A DNA stretch of 64,000 bases, taken from positions 10,241,984 through 10,305,983 of the forward strand of contig PTFA01000010.1 in the NCBI GenBank assembly GCA_003342895.1, read 5' to 3'. How positions within the stretch are numbered: the stretch's first letter is position 1; every line of letters starts with the position of its first letter. Under the pieces are notes generated by a model that worked only from the letters and a program-made list of their open reading frames with translations, did not search any database and was not told where the DNA came from. This DNA is from Casuarius casuarius. Lineage: Eukaryota; Chordata; Aves; Casuariiformes; Casuariidae. Made by a program: the position numbers and the translations under genes. This document shows positions 27,034 to 40,354 of this stretch, in pieces.

Positions 27034-27063
27034 TTTTTTTAAAAAAAAAAAAAAAAAAAAAAA
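27034..27063. repeat. T run followed by long poly-A
   Basis: About 23 A follow 8 T. It could be the remnant of a retroposed tail, but no source sequence or flanking target-site duplication was recognised. Confidence 0.8.
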
Positions 27064-27434
27064 GAACAGATCTAGACTAGGCCTCTCTGAACCCAGAACC
27101 AGAGACCTTCTGTTATTCCCCAAAATAGCAAAATCCCTTTCTAGAAGAGAATCCTTTTTGTCTAGAATTTGTTAGACTGAGGGAAAGTAAATGTGTGTCA
27201 GAAGGAATCGAGTGTGGACATGTGAGACATTTATGACTGGACTTCTATACTACTACTGTGCTACGTAGTGCTACCATGCTGCTGGCCAGTCCATCAAAGA
27301 ATATGTCTCCATCATCCTGAAAATGACTTCAGCCTGATCCCCAAGATAGCACAGAGTTATCTTATGAAGAAACTCATTAAAACAAACCTCTCCTTTTATT
27401 GTCTCTCTCTGCAGGAAAAAAGATACCCCCATCC

Positions 27435-27452
27435 AAAAAAAAAAAAAAAAAA
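27435..27452. repeat. Poly-A tract
   Basis: Eighteen A in a row; no attached retroposon recognised. Confidence 0.8.
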
Positions 27453-27987
27453 TCACCTGGCTGGAAATAATGAGGTGATAAGAGTGGTATTCTGCCTCAG
27501 GTTGAGATGGAGATCCAGAACCCTATGGCATTTCAGATTGTCCCAGGACCTTCAGAAGAGAGCAAGAAAGACATTTCATCACAGCAAGGGTCAAAGTGAT
27601 AGATCCAGCCCAGAGGGTATGCCACTGCAGAGAACCTGGCAAGGGTTCATATCTTCTGTGAGAAAAATTTGCATTGGTGGGAATCTGCTGCAACTTTTCT
27701 GTGGCTACAAGTTTCCAGAGTTATGCAAAATGTTCTAGCTCTAGTGAATTTCAGCCATATGCTCAGAACTCACCTGCTATAGTAGCATAAAATGCTTTTT
27801 TTGGTAAAAAAGACTGAAATCACTCTTCTAGAAAAAAAAGGGTTTCTGGAGGTACCTGGGCACTGAAAGATGTAGACCTCAAAGACTGGAAAAATCACCT
27901 CAGCTCACAAACCCAATATACAGGTAGGCCTAACTTGTTTCAGGATTTTTGCAAGACATATTACATGAAAAGAGACAGCTGGCTGGA

Positions 27988-28044
27988 AAGAAAGAAAAAA
28001 TAAAAAATAAAAATAAACAAAATAAATAAAAATAAAAAATAAAG
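27988..28044. repeat. A-rich (AAATA)n-like tract
   Basis: Degenerate aaaat/aaata units interspersed with one C. The next sequence (28064-28099) contains the 17-mer ctatccatatctgtctg twice. Confidence 0.85.
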
Positions 28045-31000
28045 CTTGACAACATAAATGTCTATCTATCCATATCTGTCTGCTATCCATATCTGTCTGT
28101 CCATTCATTGATCTCACACACATACCGACAACAAGAGAGGCAGCTAGTCTCCATTCTTCCTTCCGTCACACATCAATCCAGGCAGTTACTGGACATCATA
28201 ATTATAGTAAGCTTTTAAATCCCAGTAAATACTGCCAAGCTGGCTACTCAGAGGCTTCCATGCCATCAACTTTCTAACACAGTAATGTTGATTAGACTAC
28301 ATTGCATCATCTGACTGCTCTTACAGTTTCACCCTTTAATTAGACTTGCAGAACATTGGCAAAAGTGAGAAGGAAGTATTTCAGCTTGAAAGGAGATTTG
28401 GAAGCTGTATTTACAAATTCTGACTTTTAAATAAGTGACAGAATGAACACCTAAAGATGTCTGTTGTTAGGCTATGCTGTTTTTTCAAACATGGCAGTGA
28501 CACAGAAAATGATACCTCCGCTGCAGCATGAGCTCTGGGATACCTAGTGCTATAGAAAGTTAGTTTGTTACTGGCTGGCTTAGTTCCAGCAACATGGGCT
28601 CCATTTTTCAGCCCGCGCTTGTCCCAACAAAAGGCTTGGCTTGATACTGGCATCATGGTTGTGTCTCAGCTGGATTGCCCCAGCACCTCCAGGGGAAGCA
28701 CTCAAAGTTCTCATTGCCAAGAGCAAAATCAGAACCACAGTGACTGGCAATGAAAACAGGACCAAAAATGTAGCATCTCCCTCCCTTCATCTGTGCGTTA
28801 TTGCCCAGCCACTGTTTCAGTCTCATATTAGTCCTAGACAATCCTGGCCTGCCTTTCTCCTACATCCTTTGTAATATGTCTTTCATGCTTCCCAGTCCAG
28901 GAAAATTGTCCAGCGACTTCCAAGTTTGTGGCTTAGTATGGTTCACCATAAATCTTAGGAAACAAATCAGCTCTTTTTACGTCCATAGCTTACAGAGCTG
29001 AAGGATTTTCCCAGGCCGTAGGAGTCTAAGGAAAATGTCTTCTGTAACTTAAATTTCTCATGATTCAAAGCTTACTCAAAAAACCCATCTCCCTAGCACA
29101 TATCACAAAAAGTAAAAATCAATTTTGCCACTTCAAGACTCCTTCCTTTCTGCAGCAGGAGCAGATACAGGTGAGAAGAGGAGAGGGACAGAGAAGATCA
29201 GTGAAGGTTTTGAGCCTTGGGGAGCTTCAAGGCATTCCAATTGAAATTGATGGGGAAAAAATGAGGAAAGATCCTGGGACACTGTGAGTCAAGAAAAAAT
29301 CTAGGAAGAGTCAATACAGTTGGAGGTAGCACAGAGCTGCAAGTGAAAGAGGTGTGTTCGAGTGGAGGAGGGATGAATGCTCTCAGCTGCATTGCAGGAG
29401 CTGTGAAAGTCTTCACAGGGCTGTGTGTGGAGACAGTGGAGACAGAGGGAAGCTTCAGTGAATCCTGCTCCTGTATCCAATAAATGACTATTGCAGCATC
29501 TAGGTATTGACATGTGCATCAGTTCCAAGTGTAATCTGCATACATTTCCGTTGCTGTTAATTCTGTGATACTAGGTATACATCAAGCCATGATTCAGAAA
29601 GAATGTGTCACATCCAGAAGCCTGTGGCAGGAGCAGTGGGAGTACACGAAGGCCGTGGAAGCCTGTGTGTTCTCCATGTCACAGGACTGGGGTGACTTGC
29701 CAATAATTTTTCCTCCTTGTTTTCCATTAGCGTTTGTCCACATGTCCATCAAAAGATGACACACTTCTGGCCATAATCTATCTTCGTTTAATGCCTAAGG
29801 TATTTTATGCAGAGATGCAGCTTCAGGTTTGGGATAGAATTGCTTCTGAAGGTCACAGTTCATGAGAGACAAAAATTACCAGTAGTCTTCTGTGCTTCTC
29901 TCCTCTGCAATACAAGTATTGCACTAACTATTGCAAAGAGTGAATGTATGTATTCACAGGCACCTGCAGACTGACATATGCGATCACCAAACACTCACCT
30001 AAGAATTTCAAAAGGCAGTTTTGTAAAGACTGAAGCCAATACACAGAGATAAAAGGAAGCCAGATTCACTAAATAAGGTCTTTGTTTCATTTTTTTCCCC
30101 CAGTCTGTCTTCAGTGGTTAGCACTACCATAGCTTTTAATAGAAATTTAAGCTCTGGTTGTGTGTGACACATCGCAGAGGACACAACATGCCTTTGGAGA
30201 GCTGTGTTGAATTAAGTAGGACATACAGGAGTTAGCTTGCAGAAGCAATGTGTAGGTAGGGCTTTATGAACCAGTAGGCTGGATGGACAAAATGGGCATG
30301 TTTAGCTCATCATACAGCAGCCAGGATTAAAGGCCAGTTTAATTCTTTTTTTTTTTTCTTTTTCTATGAGATAGAGATATCAGGTGATTGCAAATGCATG
30401 TGACTGGGACAACATGAGAGAGGGCAAACATGTATTGCTGAACAAGAAATAATCTGAAATGGCAAATCTGAATTTCTCCCATATGTAGCAGTACAGAGAC
30501 TTGAGCACTGAGGAATAGAAAAGGTAAATTCTTAAATATCTGTAAAGTCATTTCATATTTTTCATGACATTCATGACTGATGTACAGATGGGATACTTAC
30601 ATGTTTCTACTGCTTTGAAGTGCAGTATATCTTTCAGCCCATATTTATATGTTATTTTGAATTTGTGCATTCACATACACTGATGTTGAATATATTTAGA
30701 AATAGCTGTATTTCGAATTATCTGCATCTCTATGAAAAATGCAGCCATTTCTAGAGCAGAACATGGCAGCTGTTTAGCCGCAGACAACACTCCTGTGCAT
30801 CACTGTTGGCTACGAAGGATTGTGGGTTACCATATATAATTGCCATTGCAAGGTGAAAGCTTAGATACTTAGGCTATAATTAACCACACTGAATTTGAGC
30901 AGTAAGCTAAGGTTAATGGTCCCACAACACTTGAGAAAAGTGTAATTGATCCATTAAAGAGCATAAGTGATTAGGATATCAGTTTGTGTCACTGGAAAGA

Positions 31001-31184
31001 TAGTGCTATCAACACCACAGTGTCCAGTAACAATGTCCTTAGTGCACCAGTTCAGTACCAGCCTAACAAAATGGTTGTCACATATGCCATGCTAAAGATC
31101 ACATTTTTCAGCACCTTACAAGCATTTGTCACAACCAGATGAACTCCTCAGGTAAGTACCGACACATGTCATAATAATCCATTC

Positions 31185-31290
31185 CTTCCATCCACTTCCC
31201 AAGGTCAAGTAATGCTGCTATTCCCATTTCACACATATGGCATTAAGCAAAGAATCTGTGTAAGCTAAGGCTGAGACAGATCTACACTAT
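31185..31290 (-). mobile_element. Possible MIR-like SINE fragment
   Basis: The order cccaaggtcaagtaa, then ctattcccatttcacacatatgg, then agcaaagaatctgtg loosely follows the reverse complement of the MIR 3' half. Divergence is high, so this call is weak. Confidence 0.3.
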
Positions 31291-34200
31291 TTGCCAGAAC
31301 CACAGGCAGTTAGCATGGCACCACCTCTAAGAGGGGAAAGCCTCGGCTGCAGAGGACATGGCAAACAGAAATCTTGATGCTAATGTGGACATCCACTTGC
31401 TGATTTGCCTTAACATCACAAAAAAGATAATGTGACAGAGGAAAGAAGTTAAAGGCAGGTCAGTTGAACCCCAGAATAGGATTCCAGAATGGAAAAATCC
31501 CTTCCTGGAAAAGTGAGGGAATGAATAACTATAAAACAATTGTGATACGATCAGGTTCACTGGAGTTACCTTCTCAAACACTCAAGTAGTTGGGGAAGAA
31601 CTATTCAACTGAAAACCTTTCTCTTACCAACAAAACAAAATAAAAATGTTTATGGAAGACTCTCCCATTTCTTAAGAAGTCCATTTCACTTCACCAATTC
31701 AGCTAATCCATCAAGCAAACTGATTATTCCAAAGCAACTAATGAACCTTATAATTTCATGTCATTTTTTTAATACAGGAGATGTGTGCCTAAATTCCCTA
31801 CTCAACAATTAGTTGTATTTCTACTTGAGCTTTTCACTTTAAACAGAAGTTGATCTTATCTGACTCCAAGTGGATTGTTTGTAATGAGTGGATTAGATAG
31901 AAAACAGATGTCGGATTGGAAAGGATGTAGTTCTATTTGTATTTTTAATCAGAACTGATGGCTGTCCCGAAAGTGAGAAGCACTGTTCACTGCAGGCGGC
32001 CAGTGTGAACCTATCTAGGGCTGAATATATATCTAAACTGCTGCTGATGCAGTTTAGACAAGGATACTAATTCTGCCCTAAAGATGCCCTCAAAAGATTT
32101 TCTTCCCTTTCTTTTCATCATCAGTCTCTGCCTGGTAACGTTTCAAACGCCAGCGCTAGAGAGTCTATAAATCAACTCTTAGAAGAGAATCAAAACTTGG
32201 AATCTTTCGTCACACCATGAACCTAAATAAAGTCAACAAGAGAAATGACTACCTAGAAAGTGCTGTGTTTGATGCAAATAGGAGAGTCATAAATAAAGAA
32301 AGAGTAACTTAGGATATAATTGACACCTTCTGCAAAAAGCCCTGGGAAATAGGCTTTGGTGGAAGGAATACTCCTGCTGACATCTTGCCAGGCCACGCAG
32401 CCCCAAGGCAACCAGAACCGCAGCGCTTTCATAGTAGACAGATCAGCTGCACCTCAACATTAGGGTCTACTTCATGAGTGGACCCAGCCCCGTAACGAAC
32501 CCCTTTGGACTCTGCTCCTACACCACCAAGGGAAAGTTTCCTGTGGAAAAGGCTCCAACACTCAGATAATACCATCACTTCTCCAGTAATTTATCTAGAA
32601 TCCTTTTCAACAAACAGCAACAATTTCTGCATGTTTAGGGTTTTGCTCATCTATGCAAGCAGGAGCAAGATCTGCCAACTTAAAGGAGCCATTCATCAAA
32701 TGCACAGAAAATACACACCTGGTAAGAATAACCTTCCCTGTCCATTTTTTATCCTACTGCCCTTGGATTGTAAGAAGCTAAAAGTACGTGTCTCTTGTCA
32801 GATGAATACTGGATTCTTTCAGTGTGGTTCTAACAATCCTGCAAGTTGTACTGCATGTTTGGTCAGTTTTGTCTTGTTCACCTGGTGTCATGCATACGCC
32901 TGAATACCTTTACAAAAAACATGGATATGAGAAAGTGATACTCTTCTGTTCTCTAACACAGGAAATTTAAATGCACGAACAAATGAAGACAGCTGGATCA
33001 CAGCCACAGTCTTTCCATGCTGCTAGCAATTCTGAAACCAACAGGGTTGCTCAGAGCACATAATGTGAAGAATGCCTATAAGAGCTCTCATTCAGAATTC
33101 TGGCAGAATTAGCTGAAGTTGGTTAAGATTTTAGCCCCATATACCTGTCTTCTCTTCTCATTTGCTGACAGTGCAAGCTTAATCACTAGGCTCTAAACTG
33201 CTGAGCCAAAATGCAGCATGTCTTTCAGGACTCTTGTTCAAAGGCATATGAAATGTGGCAATGGAGATTCAAACTCTTTTTTTTTTTTAACAGTAACTAG
33301 AGAGAGGGGAAAAAAAAAAAGACCTTCAAGGATACAGTATTGCTTTGGTTATCCAGTCAGGAACAGAAACCTGTAAAGCTTATGACCTTGTACTTGCATG
33401 TCCTACACAACATTTGCAAGAGAACCTTGCCTGTTCTTGGATTAAGCCTGCATCTTGCTTGACCTAGAACAAATTACAGTGAATGGTAAAATAGTGACTG
33501 GGAAAGATGCATCTTAATATCTTGCCAATTTAGCAATAGTTTAGCACAGATTTAATCCCAGGTATGTCAGGTCAGAATATGTCAGGCTGGCAAATCTTCC
33601 ACTTAATTTTCTCCAAGACCACTTGGAATTTCTTTAAGGTAGCATTTATTTTTGTTAGAGTTCATTTCACCACTACAAATATCTTTAACACCAAGCAGTC
33701 AGGCAGGCTAACAATACTACACACGGTAACTGTGACCCAGATAGTCTTTATAGAAAAGACCAGAACTCCCTCACTGTCCATCTGTGGTGCAATGGCATGG
33801 CGCTACATACCCAAATGGATCAGCAGGATATACCTTGCCAATGCTCACAGTATTTGCATATATCTTGTTGTCTTCATCAGTCAGTCATCTATTAGAAATG
33901 TACAGTTGAATTTGCCATCTCCTCTGGAATAACTACAGTTCTGAACTTGCATACGTATAACTGAGATGTTGATTTTAACACTAACAAAAATAATAACAGA
34001 AGTAAACACTGCTGTGCTGCAGAGGGCAATTTGGTTCAGCATGAAACAGTTCTTCTAATGTGGCATGGTACATCAGACATCTTTTGTCCTTACACGGCTG
34101 TTCCTTACAGCGCTCAGACTGCTGACTGGAGCCAGCCCTACTTTGTAAAGGCTTATCAAGTTAACACTTTGGGGTAAGGTGGTTTCAGGATGTATAAATT

Positions 34201-34975
34201 TGCTATTTTATTAGTTAATGGTGATGTAAGACAGGAGAAAACTACCTCTTTCAAAAATGAAAGTCACTCCTCATATAGCAGAGCGAGTGGCAATTCAAAT
34301 TGGGCTTCTTTGTTGATTTATACCTAGCCAAATGCACTGAGTCTGCTAGGAGCCACAGAATATAAGTCAATACAAAGTCTGGACTGTACCTGTTCCCATT
34401 CCCCCCCTTCCCCTAACTCCTGCCACATCACATATATACAAAACACTCTAAAATCTCAGCAGCAGAGACCAGGCTAGCATATACTTGCCTAGCTCAGTAG
34501 CTGGCCTTTAACTTTAAACAAACAAACAAAATCCCAAGAAAGCTGCTACAATGTATACCGTGCATTGCTGTCATCACAGGTTGATATAACAAGCCTGGAA
34601 CCCCAAGTCTTTTCAGACAGTCACAAATTTTAGTATTTAACGGTGCCAAAATTCTCTCAGCCATTGAAAGCAGACAAGATCAAGCTTATGAAGTGTGGGA
34701 AGCTCCTCCAGCATTCCTACAGTGTCAATTTGCTGTAACTCCAATAATGTATTCCTCCCATGAGGCACTTGCACACCTGAAGTACTATTTCCTGAGGCTA
34801 TTATGCATTAATTTCCAGTGTTTGAACTGGAAATCTTGAACTGAGATCACTGGGAGCAGAGGCTTTGAGACTATAATGCATCCACTGCAGTACACAGAAT
34901 ATGTGTCAGGCCTTCAACACAACCTGAAATTCCTCTTCAGGGAGTGTTTGCATGGAGTTCAAGTTGTATTGAAGC

Positions 34976-35076
34976 GAGGAAGAAGGGGAAAGGGAAGGGA
35001 AAGGGAAAAGGGAAGGGGAAAAGGAAGAGGAAGGGGAAGGGAAGGAGAAAGGAAAGGGGAAGGGGAAGAGAAAAGG
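34976..35076. repeat. (GGGAA)n / (GGAAAA)n purine array
   Basis: About 100 bp of pure G and A on the plus strand in degenerate ggaa/gggaa units. It has the same character as the array at 22632-22760. Confidence 0.95.
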
Positions 35077-35667
35077 ATGGGACCACTTTGTAGTGAACAC
35101 GTCCTATACAGAAAAAGAGCATCCATCAGAATCTTTAGCAACTTATATTTCCTTTCTCAGGAAGGCCATTTTTAGAATCAACACACATATGATGCATTTG
35201 ACACAAGATCTGTTGAGCTGAATGTCTTCTTCTCTTTGGGAACTGTAAGTGCTGGGCGGTTCACAAGATCTGACTTGTCCTAAGCTCATGCAATATTTTA
35301 ATTTCATTCTAAGAAGTGGATGGCAGAATACCAGCTGCCTTTTGTGAACTAAACCCAAAAAACAATCCATGGTCACTTGTAATCAGAATGTCAGGAAACC
35401 ACTGTGTGGATGCACTGGATGAATTCCCTGATCATCTTTCAGTTTGTTTTGTTTAGTCTTGGGAGGTGAAACACGTACACCTGAAGACAGTTTTGAATTA
35501 CAACCACTTCCTACTCCTCCCTCAGACGTAGTACTGCAATACCACTGAATTACCTATCAGATTTTTCCTTGCATGTATTTCATGTATTATTCAAAGATAA
35601 AAAGCACTGAATGCTGATCTTTTATGAACATTTTTGAAACTTTTGTAAAGGATTTATAAATACTTTA

Positions 35668-35768
35668 GGCCTGATCCAATTCATGCTGAAGTCAATAGAA
35701 GTCAAGTTATTTAGGTCATGCTTTCCAGCTGACCTGAATGGGAATGGGCTTTATCCCATTCATTGTGG
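35668..35768. mobile_element. Degenerate sauropsid palindromic repeat
   Basis: The stretch begins aggcctgatccaatt and continues gctgaagtcaatagaagtc, then gaatgggctttatccc. These are the landmarks of an ancient palindromic, non-autonomous repeat abundant in turtles, crocodilians and birds. I cannot give its database name with certainty. The copy is strongly diverged. Confidence 0.45.
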
Positions 35769-36723
35769 TTGCAAATAATAACATTCAAATAGATTAAAGA
35801 AGTCCTGAAGAAACAAGCAAAGAATCAAAAGGCTCAGTCTTATGTGCCCCAGAACAGAAAATGGTTTATAAAGATTCTTTGAAAGTGACCATTTGAAACA
35901 GAAACAGTAGGCACTCATAATAATGTCCAAAGCAACTCTCTACAATTGAAAAAAGAATAATCACTTGGGTTCTGCCTGAGTAGGGACTCCAAACACCCAA
36001 AGACTGGCTGCTTTGGTACAGAACAGGTCTGAACAGGTCTCAGGTCTATATATACAGAAATTTTAATTATCAGCCTGTATTCCAGAGTTTAAAGCCAGAC
36101 TATGCATTCACAGATGGAAATACAAGTACCTCGAGCATTTTTTTTCAATTTGTCTTTTAAATGGAAAGCAAAATGTTTTCTGAGTAAAAATGAGATTTTT
36201 TTTGAATTTTCTATTTCCCTCTAACACAAATCAGATAGAGTGTTTATTTATATATTCATTCAAATTTGAGTTCAAAATTTTAGCTTGATGGGCCACATGT
36301 GAAACATTTTGATCTGAATAAATCCAATAAAACAGCAACTGCCAGATGTTGTGAAAACTTACGGGAATTATAATTTAAATACTTTATGTTCCCACTCTCT
36401 GCGATAAGCTGTTCTCCTTGATTACTTTACACTTCTTCCTATGCTCAAGTTTTGTCATGCAACTGGTTCTACTTCAATTTTTCACAGCTATCATGGATCA
36501 TAGCAGAACTACAGATTGGCTGGAAAACCTCTAGCACCGAAAAAAATCTGTAATTTTCATTTGTGTATATTGTCAAACCTTTTCTGTTCCTTCTTTGGCC
36601 AGACCTGCTGCTGCATATTAAGAACCCTGTACATTCAACACAGCAAAAACCAAATCCACTGTGAAAGCAGGAGAAAGTACTATCACCGAAAAGTTGACAT
36701 CAATGTGGTTAAGAAGGCTTTTT

Positions 36724-36751
36724 AAAAAAAAAAAAAAAAAAAGAGAGAGAA
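36724..36751. repeat. Poly-A plus (GA)n tract
   Basis: Eighteen A followed by GA units. Confidence 0.85.
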
Positions 36752-37580
36752 ATTCTAAAACTATCAAAATGTTCTATTCTGGCATTTTTCTAAAAGAAAG
36801 TCTTTCATTTCAAGATTTTCAAAATGGAACCTTGCTTTTGTTTCAAAACATCATATGTAATTTAAAATTTGACTGATATTAATTTAAAAAAATAAAGAAA
36901 GGAAATAAGATTTCATAATAGAATCAAATGTTGTGTTTCAGAATGATGCAAAAATATTGTGTTTTGGTTTTTCTACATTTTTAAATAATTGCCATGCTGC
37001 AGTAGGATCATTTTTTCCTTAAAAGTTTTTGATCAGTAAGTAACTATAAGGTGATTTGAAGGCATCAGTAATCTGCCTGTGAAACTACGATTTTTACTTC
37101 AGCAAATGGAAGATCTTGAAGAAAAGACAGCAGGTTAAACAGTAGGGTAAGCAGCATGTCAGGAAATTCAAAGAACAGTGTCATTTATTTTGTCCAGAAG
37201 CTTTCTCACTTGACAGAACAGATGAATCCCCCTTTATAAGAAGTTGTCATAGGCCTTTCAGACTTAAAGTAAAAGCATCAACATTTTTCAGCCTGTAAAA
37301 TCAGACTCCCCATTTAAGGGAGAAAAGACATTTAATTGCCTCATATAATTTGGATCACAGCAGGAATTTATCATCAGAAAATCCCTCAAGAGGTCTAAGA
37401 AGTCCCTGCAAACATGTGATGATATGATCATTCTTTGATAGTTTTGTTATTGTTTTTCCCTTTATTTCACTGTTTATGAATCACATTTTTGGTTTTCGAA
37501 GGTGATTTTTTTTTTCTGGATAGTTCTCTTTGAAATAATTATCTTTTTTCTCCTTAAAACAAAAGATTTATACCTGTATC

Positions 37581-37611
37581 TCAGCTCAGCTCAGCTCAGC
37601 TCAGCTCAGCT
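37581..37611. repeat. (TCAGC)n pentanucleotide repeat
   Basis: Six tandem TCAGC units with no internal change; the reverse strand reads (GCTGA)n. It is an ordinary microsatellite by size. Confidence 0.95.
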
Positions 37612-37879
37612 CATCTCACACACTTGTGATTTTTGCAGCCCAGAATATTTGAGTATTTCCATAAAATTAGGGATATAGATCACTTATCTATTGATATCTG
37701 TTTTTGTCACAAGGTAGCAATTTTGTAATACATAGGTTTACGATAGCAGCCACGCAGTCTAAATGATCACACAATCCCTGCTTAGTGTCTACTCTATACC
37801 ATATAGATAGAGGAGAGGTTTTATGGGAAGTGAGACATATATATCATGCATATCATATGATACCCATCCAAATGTCGGA

Positions 37880-37965
37880 CATACCAGCATGCATCTGACC
37901 TGTCTACCATCACACAGGTCTGTGGCAAAAATGGGAACTGATCTCAGATTCCTTCCACGTATGTT
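37880..37965. mobile_element. Possible MIR-like SINE fragment
   Basis: The segment catcacacaggtctgtggc followed by gggaactgatctcagattcc resembles the 'cacagcaagtctgtggcagagccaggaattgaacccagatctcc' theme of MIR-type elements. The match is short and weak. Confidence 0.25.
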
Positions 37966-39082
37966 CACACAAGAAAGAAGTAATATCAGAAGCCTGAAGT
38001 TATTTTAAAATAACTTCTCAAATTAAAAAACAGTCAGAACATCATCTGAGAATTAACTGGAAAGACACAGAAGATATTCCCATGACGAATACAATTTTAA
38101 AACAAAATACGACTTTCTTGAAATCTGCAGCTATCCTTTTAGCCTCTGATTCAAAGTCCTCTGAGTCTTAGAAATGTGTGTTTTTCTTGGAGATTGGGAC
38201 AACTCCAAACTTTTATTTGTACCCTTTGATATATTATACAGGCACCATACCAGACAAATGAATGCAATTATCCTCCTTTCTAGTCATGCTCACTTGGAGA
38301 CTGAGCTCAACCATCCACCTACTCACAGTCCTTGTCAGCATGTTATTTTCACCCCTTTTCATATTATCTTTGCTTCCTGTAATTTTCAATATTTCATTAA
38401 ACTCTGTCTATAATACGTCTGCTGCCTTTCCTTTGCCCAAGAAAGCTCAGGACTGCAAGCCTTTATACATGGAATTAACCTTCAGAGTGACTACTCCTAC
38501 AGCATGCATATCAGGTCTCACATGATTCAGGCACACAGCTAAGTTTTGCAAGATAAGGGGCTAATTAATTTAACTGCAAAAAAAGAAAAAAAAAAGAAGA
38601 AAAAGAAGAGAACTCCTACTCAGGTTTCCCTTAAAATATTTTATCATTTATTTATTTATCACTGCTCTTTGAAATCAGAAGATAATGAAAGTGTGGAATA
38701 ATAATTCCCTTCCTGCCCTTTCCTCCCTTTAAATTTTTTATTTGTCAGGTCAATTTTTAATCCTTTCTTTTATTTTGAGAGCAGAAAAAAGAAACCTTTT
38801 CCTGTGTTTCGGATAGAATTTCAGAGATTCTACATATACTTTAATCAAGAAATGATGGGATTAAACAATTAACACTTTTCATCCTTTGGTATGAATCGTT
38901 TGTACTGAATGTGATAAAGTTAACAAATTGTTCTGTAGAAAGATATTCTGAAATTGAAGGGATTTAGCCAGTCAGAGAGCAGACACACTGAACAGTGACT
39001 GACTCAGGCTTCTAATAACTGTGATGATTTAGAACATACCTTAATTTAAATACTGGAGCAGTTTAATTAGTGTATGCAATAT

Positions 39083-39142
39083 CTGCTCAAATGCTTGAAG
39101 TTAAAAACTTACACTATAAATACTTGGCTGAATCAGGGCCTC
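39083..39142. mobile_element. Half copy of degenerate sauropsid palindromic repeat
   Basis: gctcaaatgcttgaagtta followed by taaatacttggctgaatcagggcc closely follows the typical right end of this family (aagtgcttaaagttaagc... gctttgctgaatcagggcc). Only one arm is recognisable. Confidence 0.5.
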
Positions 39143-40306
39143 CAATTTGGTTCTCAGTAGAATTGTATCTATTTATTTTTCCTTTTTTTCTTTTTTCCCC
39201 AGGAACTTACTCAGTTTTTTTGCAAAATCTTTGTGTTGGAGTAAACATTTTCAATACTTTTCAACCTGTAAACCACTTTAAGATAGCCAAGAATTATCAG
39301 AAAGAAATAGGAGCAAAAATTGTATTCTGGATACATCTTCAGGATACATTTTTTCCTGAAAGCTTAATTTTATGTCCATCCTCAGGGCACTGAAAATCAT
39401 CTTAAATGTATAAATATTTTTCATCATGAAATTCACAGTGAAAGCTGCCCAGCAGTCATTAAATACATCTGTCCAACAGCAGTGAAGAACTACTCTCAGT
39501 AACATATCTGATATTAGTTTTTCCAGTCTGGCATCTGATAACAGAGCTTCTACAGCATCTTTTGGAAGAATAAAACTCATAGTCAAAGGAAAATAAAATC
39601 AACTAAATCTATCATCCCCACTCTACATAGCTCTTCTGTGTATTCCTTGCAATCTCATCAACCTCTTTCTTATTAAAGGTACTAAATGCAGGAGTATTTG
39701 TGCCCATTCGCATGTTTGAGGCATTTTAGATCATTCAAACAATAATCACAATGTAGTGACCGAACCAGAGCTGTCTGAACTTTTCAAAAGAGAGGAGCTA
39801 CACTTTCAATCCCACTGACACAACAAAAGCCAGGACTCCAGCATGGGCTACAGACAGGTTGGGAAGAGAGAACTTGGTGCACCTCCTGCCTGTACTCCTG
39901 TAGCCCTGGGACATGTTCCATGGCCAAGAAGAAGCTTCAGCCCTGCCATCAGCATCTGTGTTGAACCCAGTTCTGCCTGAGACTCTTCTCAACACTGAAG
40001 GTCTAGATGCTGAACTTGAGGGACTCTCCTGGTCCCAGTTCACTGCCCATAAACAGAATTCAGAGGATCCAGTCCAAATAACCAGAGGTGACAGCAATAA
40101 CTCAGAATGTCCTCAATAGACTGTGTGGCTCACTGGAATAGGAAGAGCAGAAGTCAATGGTAGGGGAAAAGAAGCGAGCAGGCAGTACAGCTTGCGAGCT
40201 GATTTTCTCTGGTCAGGGAATCTTTGTGATCTCTCCCTCTCTGAGAAATGTCTATGAAATGGACCTACGGATCCAAACGTTGTCCCAGGGAGGGAAAGGA
40301 GAGACT

Positions 40307-40354
40307 GAATAGATATGCATCATTTCTCCTGAATAGGTATGCATCATTTCTCGG
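40307..40354. repeat. 24-bp tandem duplication
   Basis: Two adjacent copies of gaata(g)(a/g)tatgcatcatttctc, at 40307-40330 and 40331-40354, nearly identical. Confidence 0.85.

Larger units (their letters stand above)
22761..34975. other. Intergenic sequence, no gene recognised
   Basis: About 12 kb without a convincing coding exon. It holds a 37-bp tandem duplication, several A-rich tracts and a possible MIR-like fragment, listed separately. The remainder appears unique. Confidence 0.6.

Noticed and set aside
27034..27063. Long poly-A, considered as the tail of a processed pseudogene
   Set aside because: Neither side shows recognisable coding sequence, and no target-site duplication was found.
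27268..27738. 156-codon plus-strand open frame
   Set aside because: It reads through a poly-A run as poly-Lys and has no domain; likely chance.
32033..32057. 9-bp stem with 7-base loop (ctaaactgc / gcagtttag), considered as a microRNA precursor
   Set aside because: The stem does not extend to the 25-30 bp pairing needed for a precursor, and no known mature sequence was recognised.
37581..37611. (GAGCT)n on the reverse strand, like an immunoglobulin switch-region repeat
   Set aside because: Only about 30 bp, no immunoglobulin gene nearby, and pentamer microsatellites arise readily by slippage.
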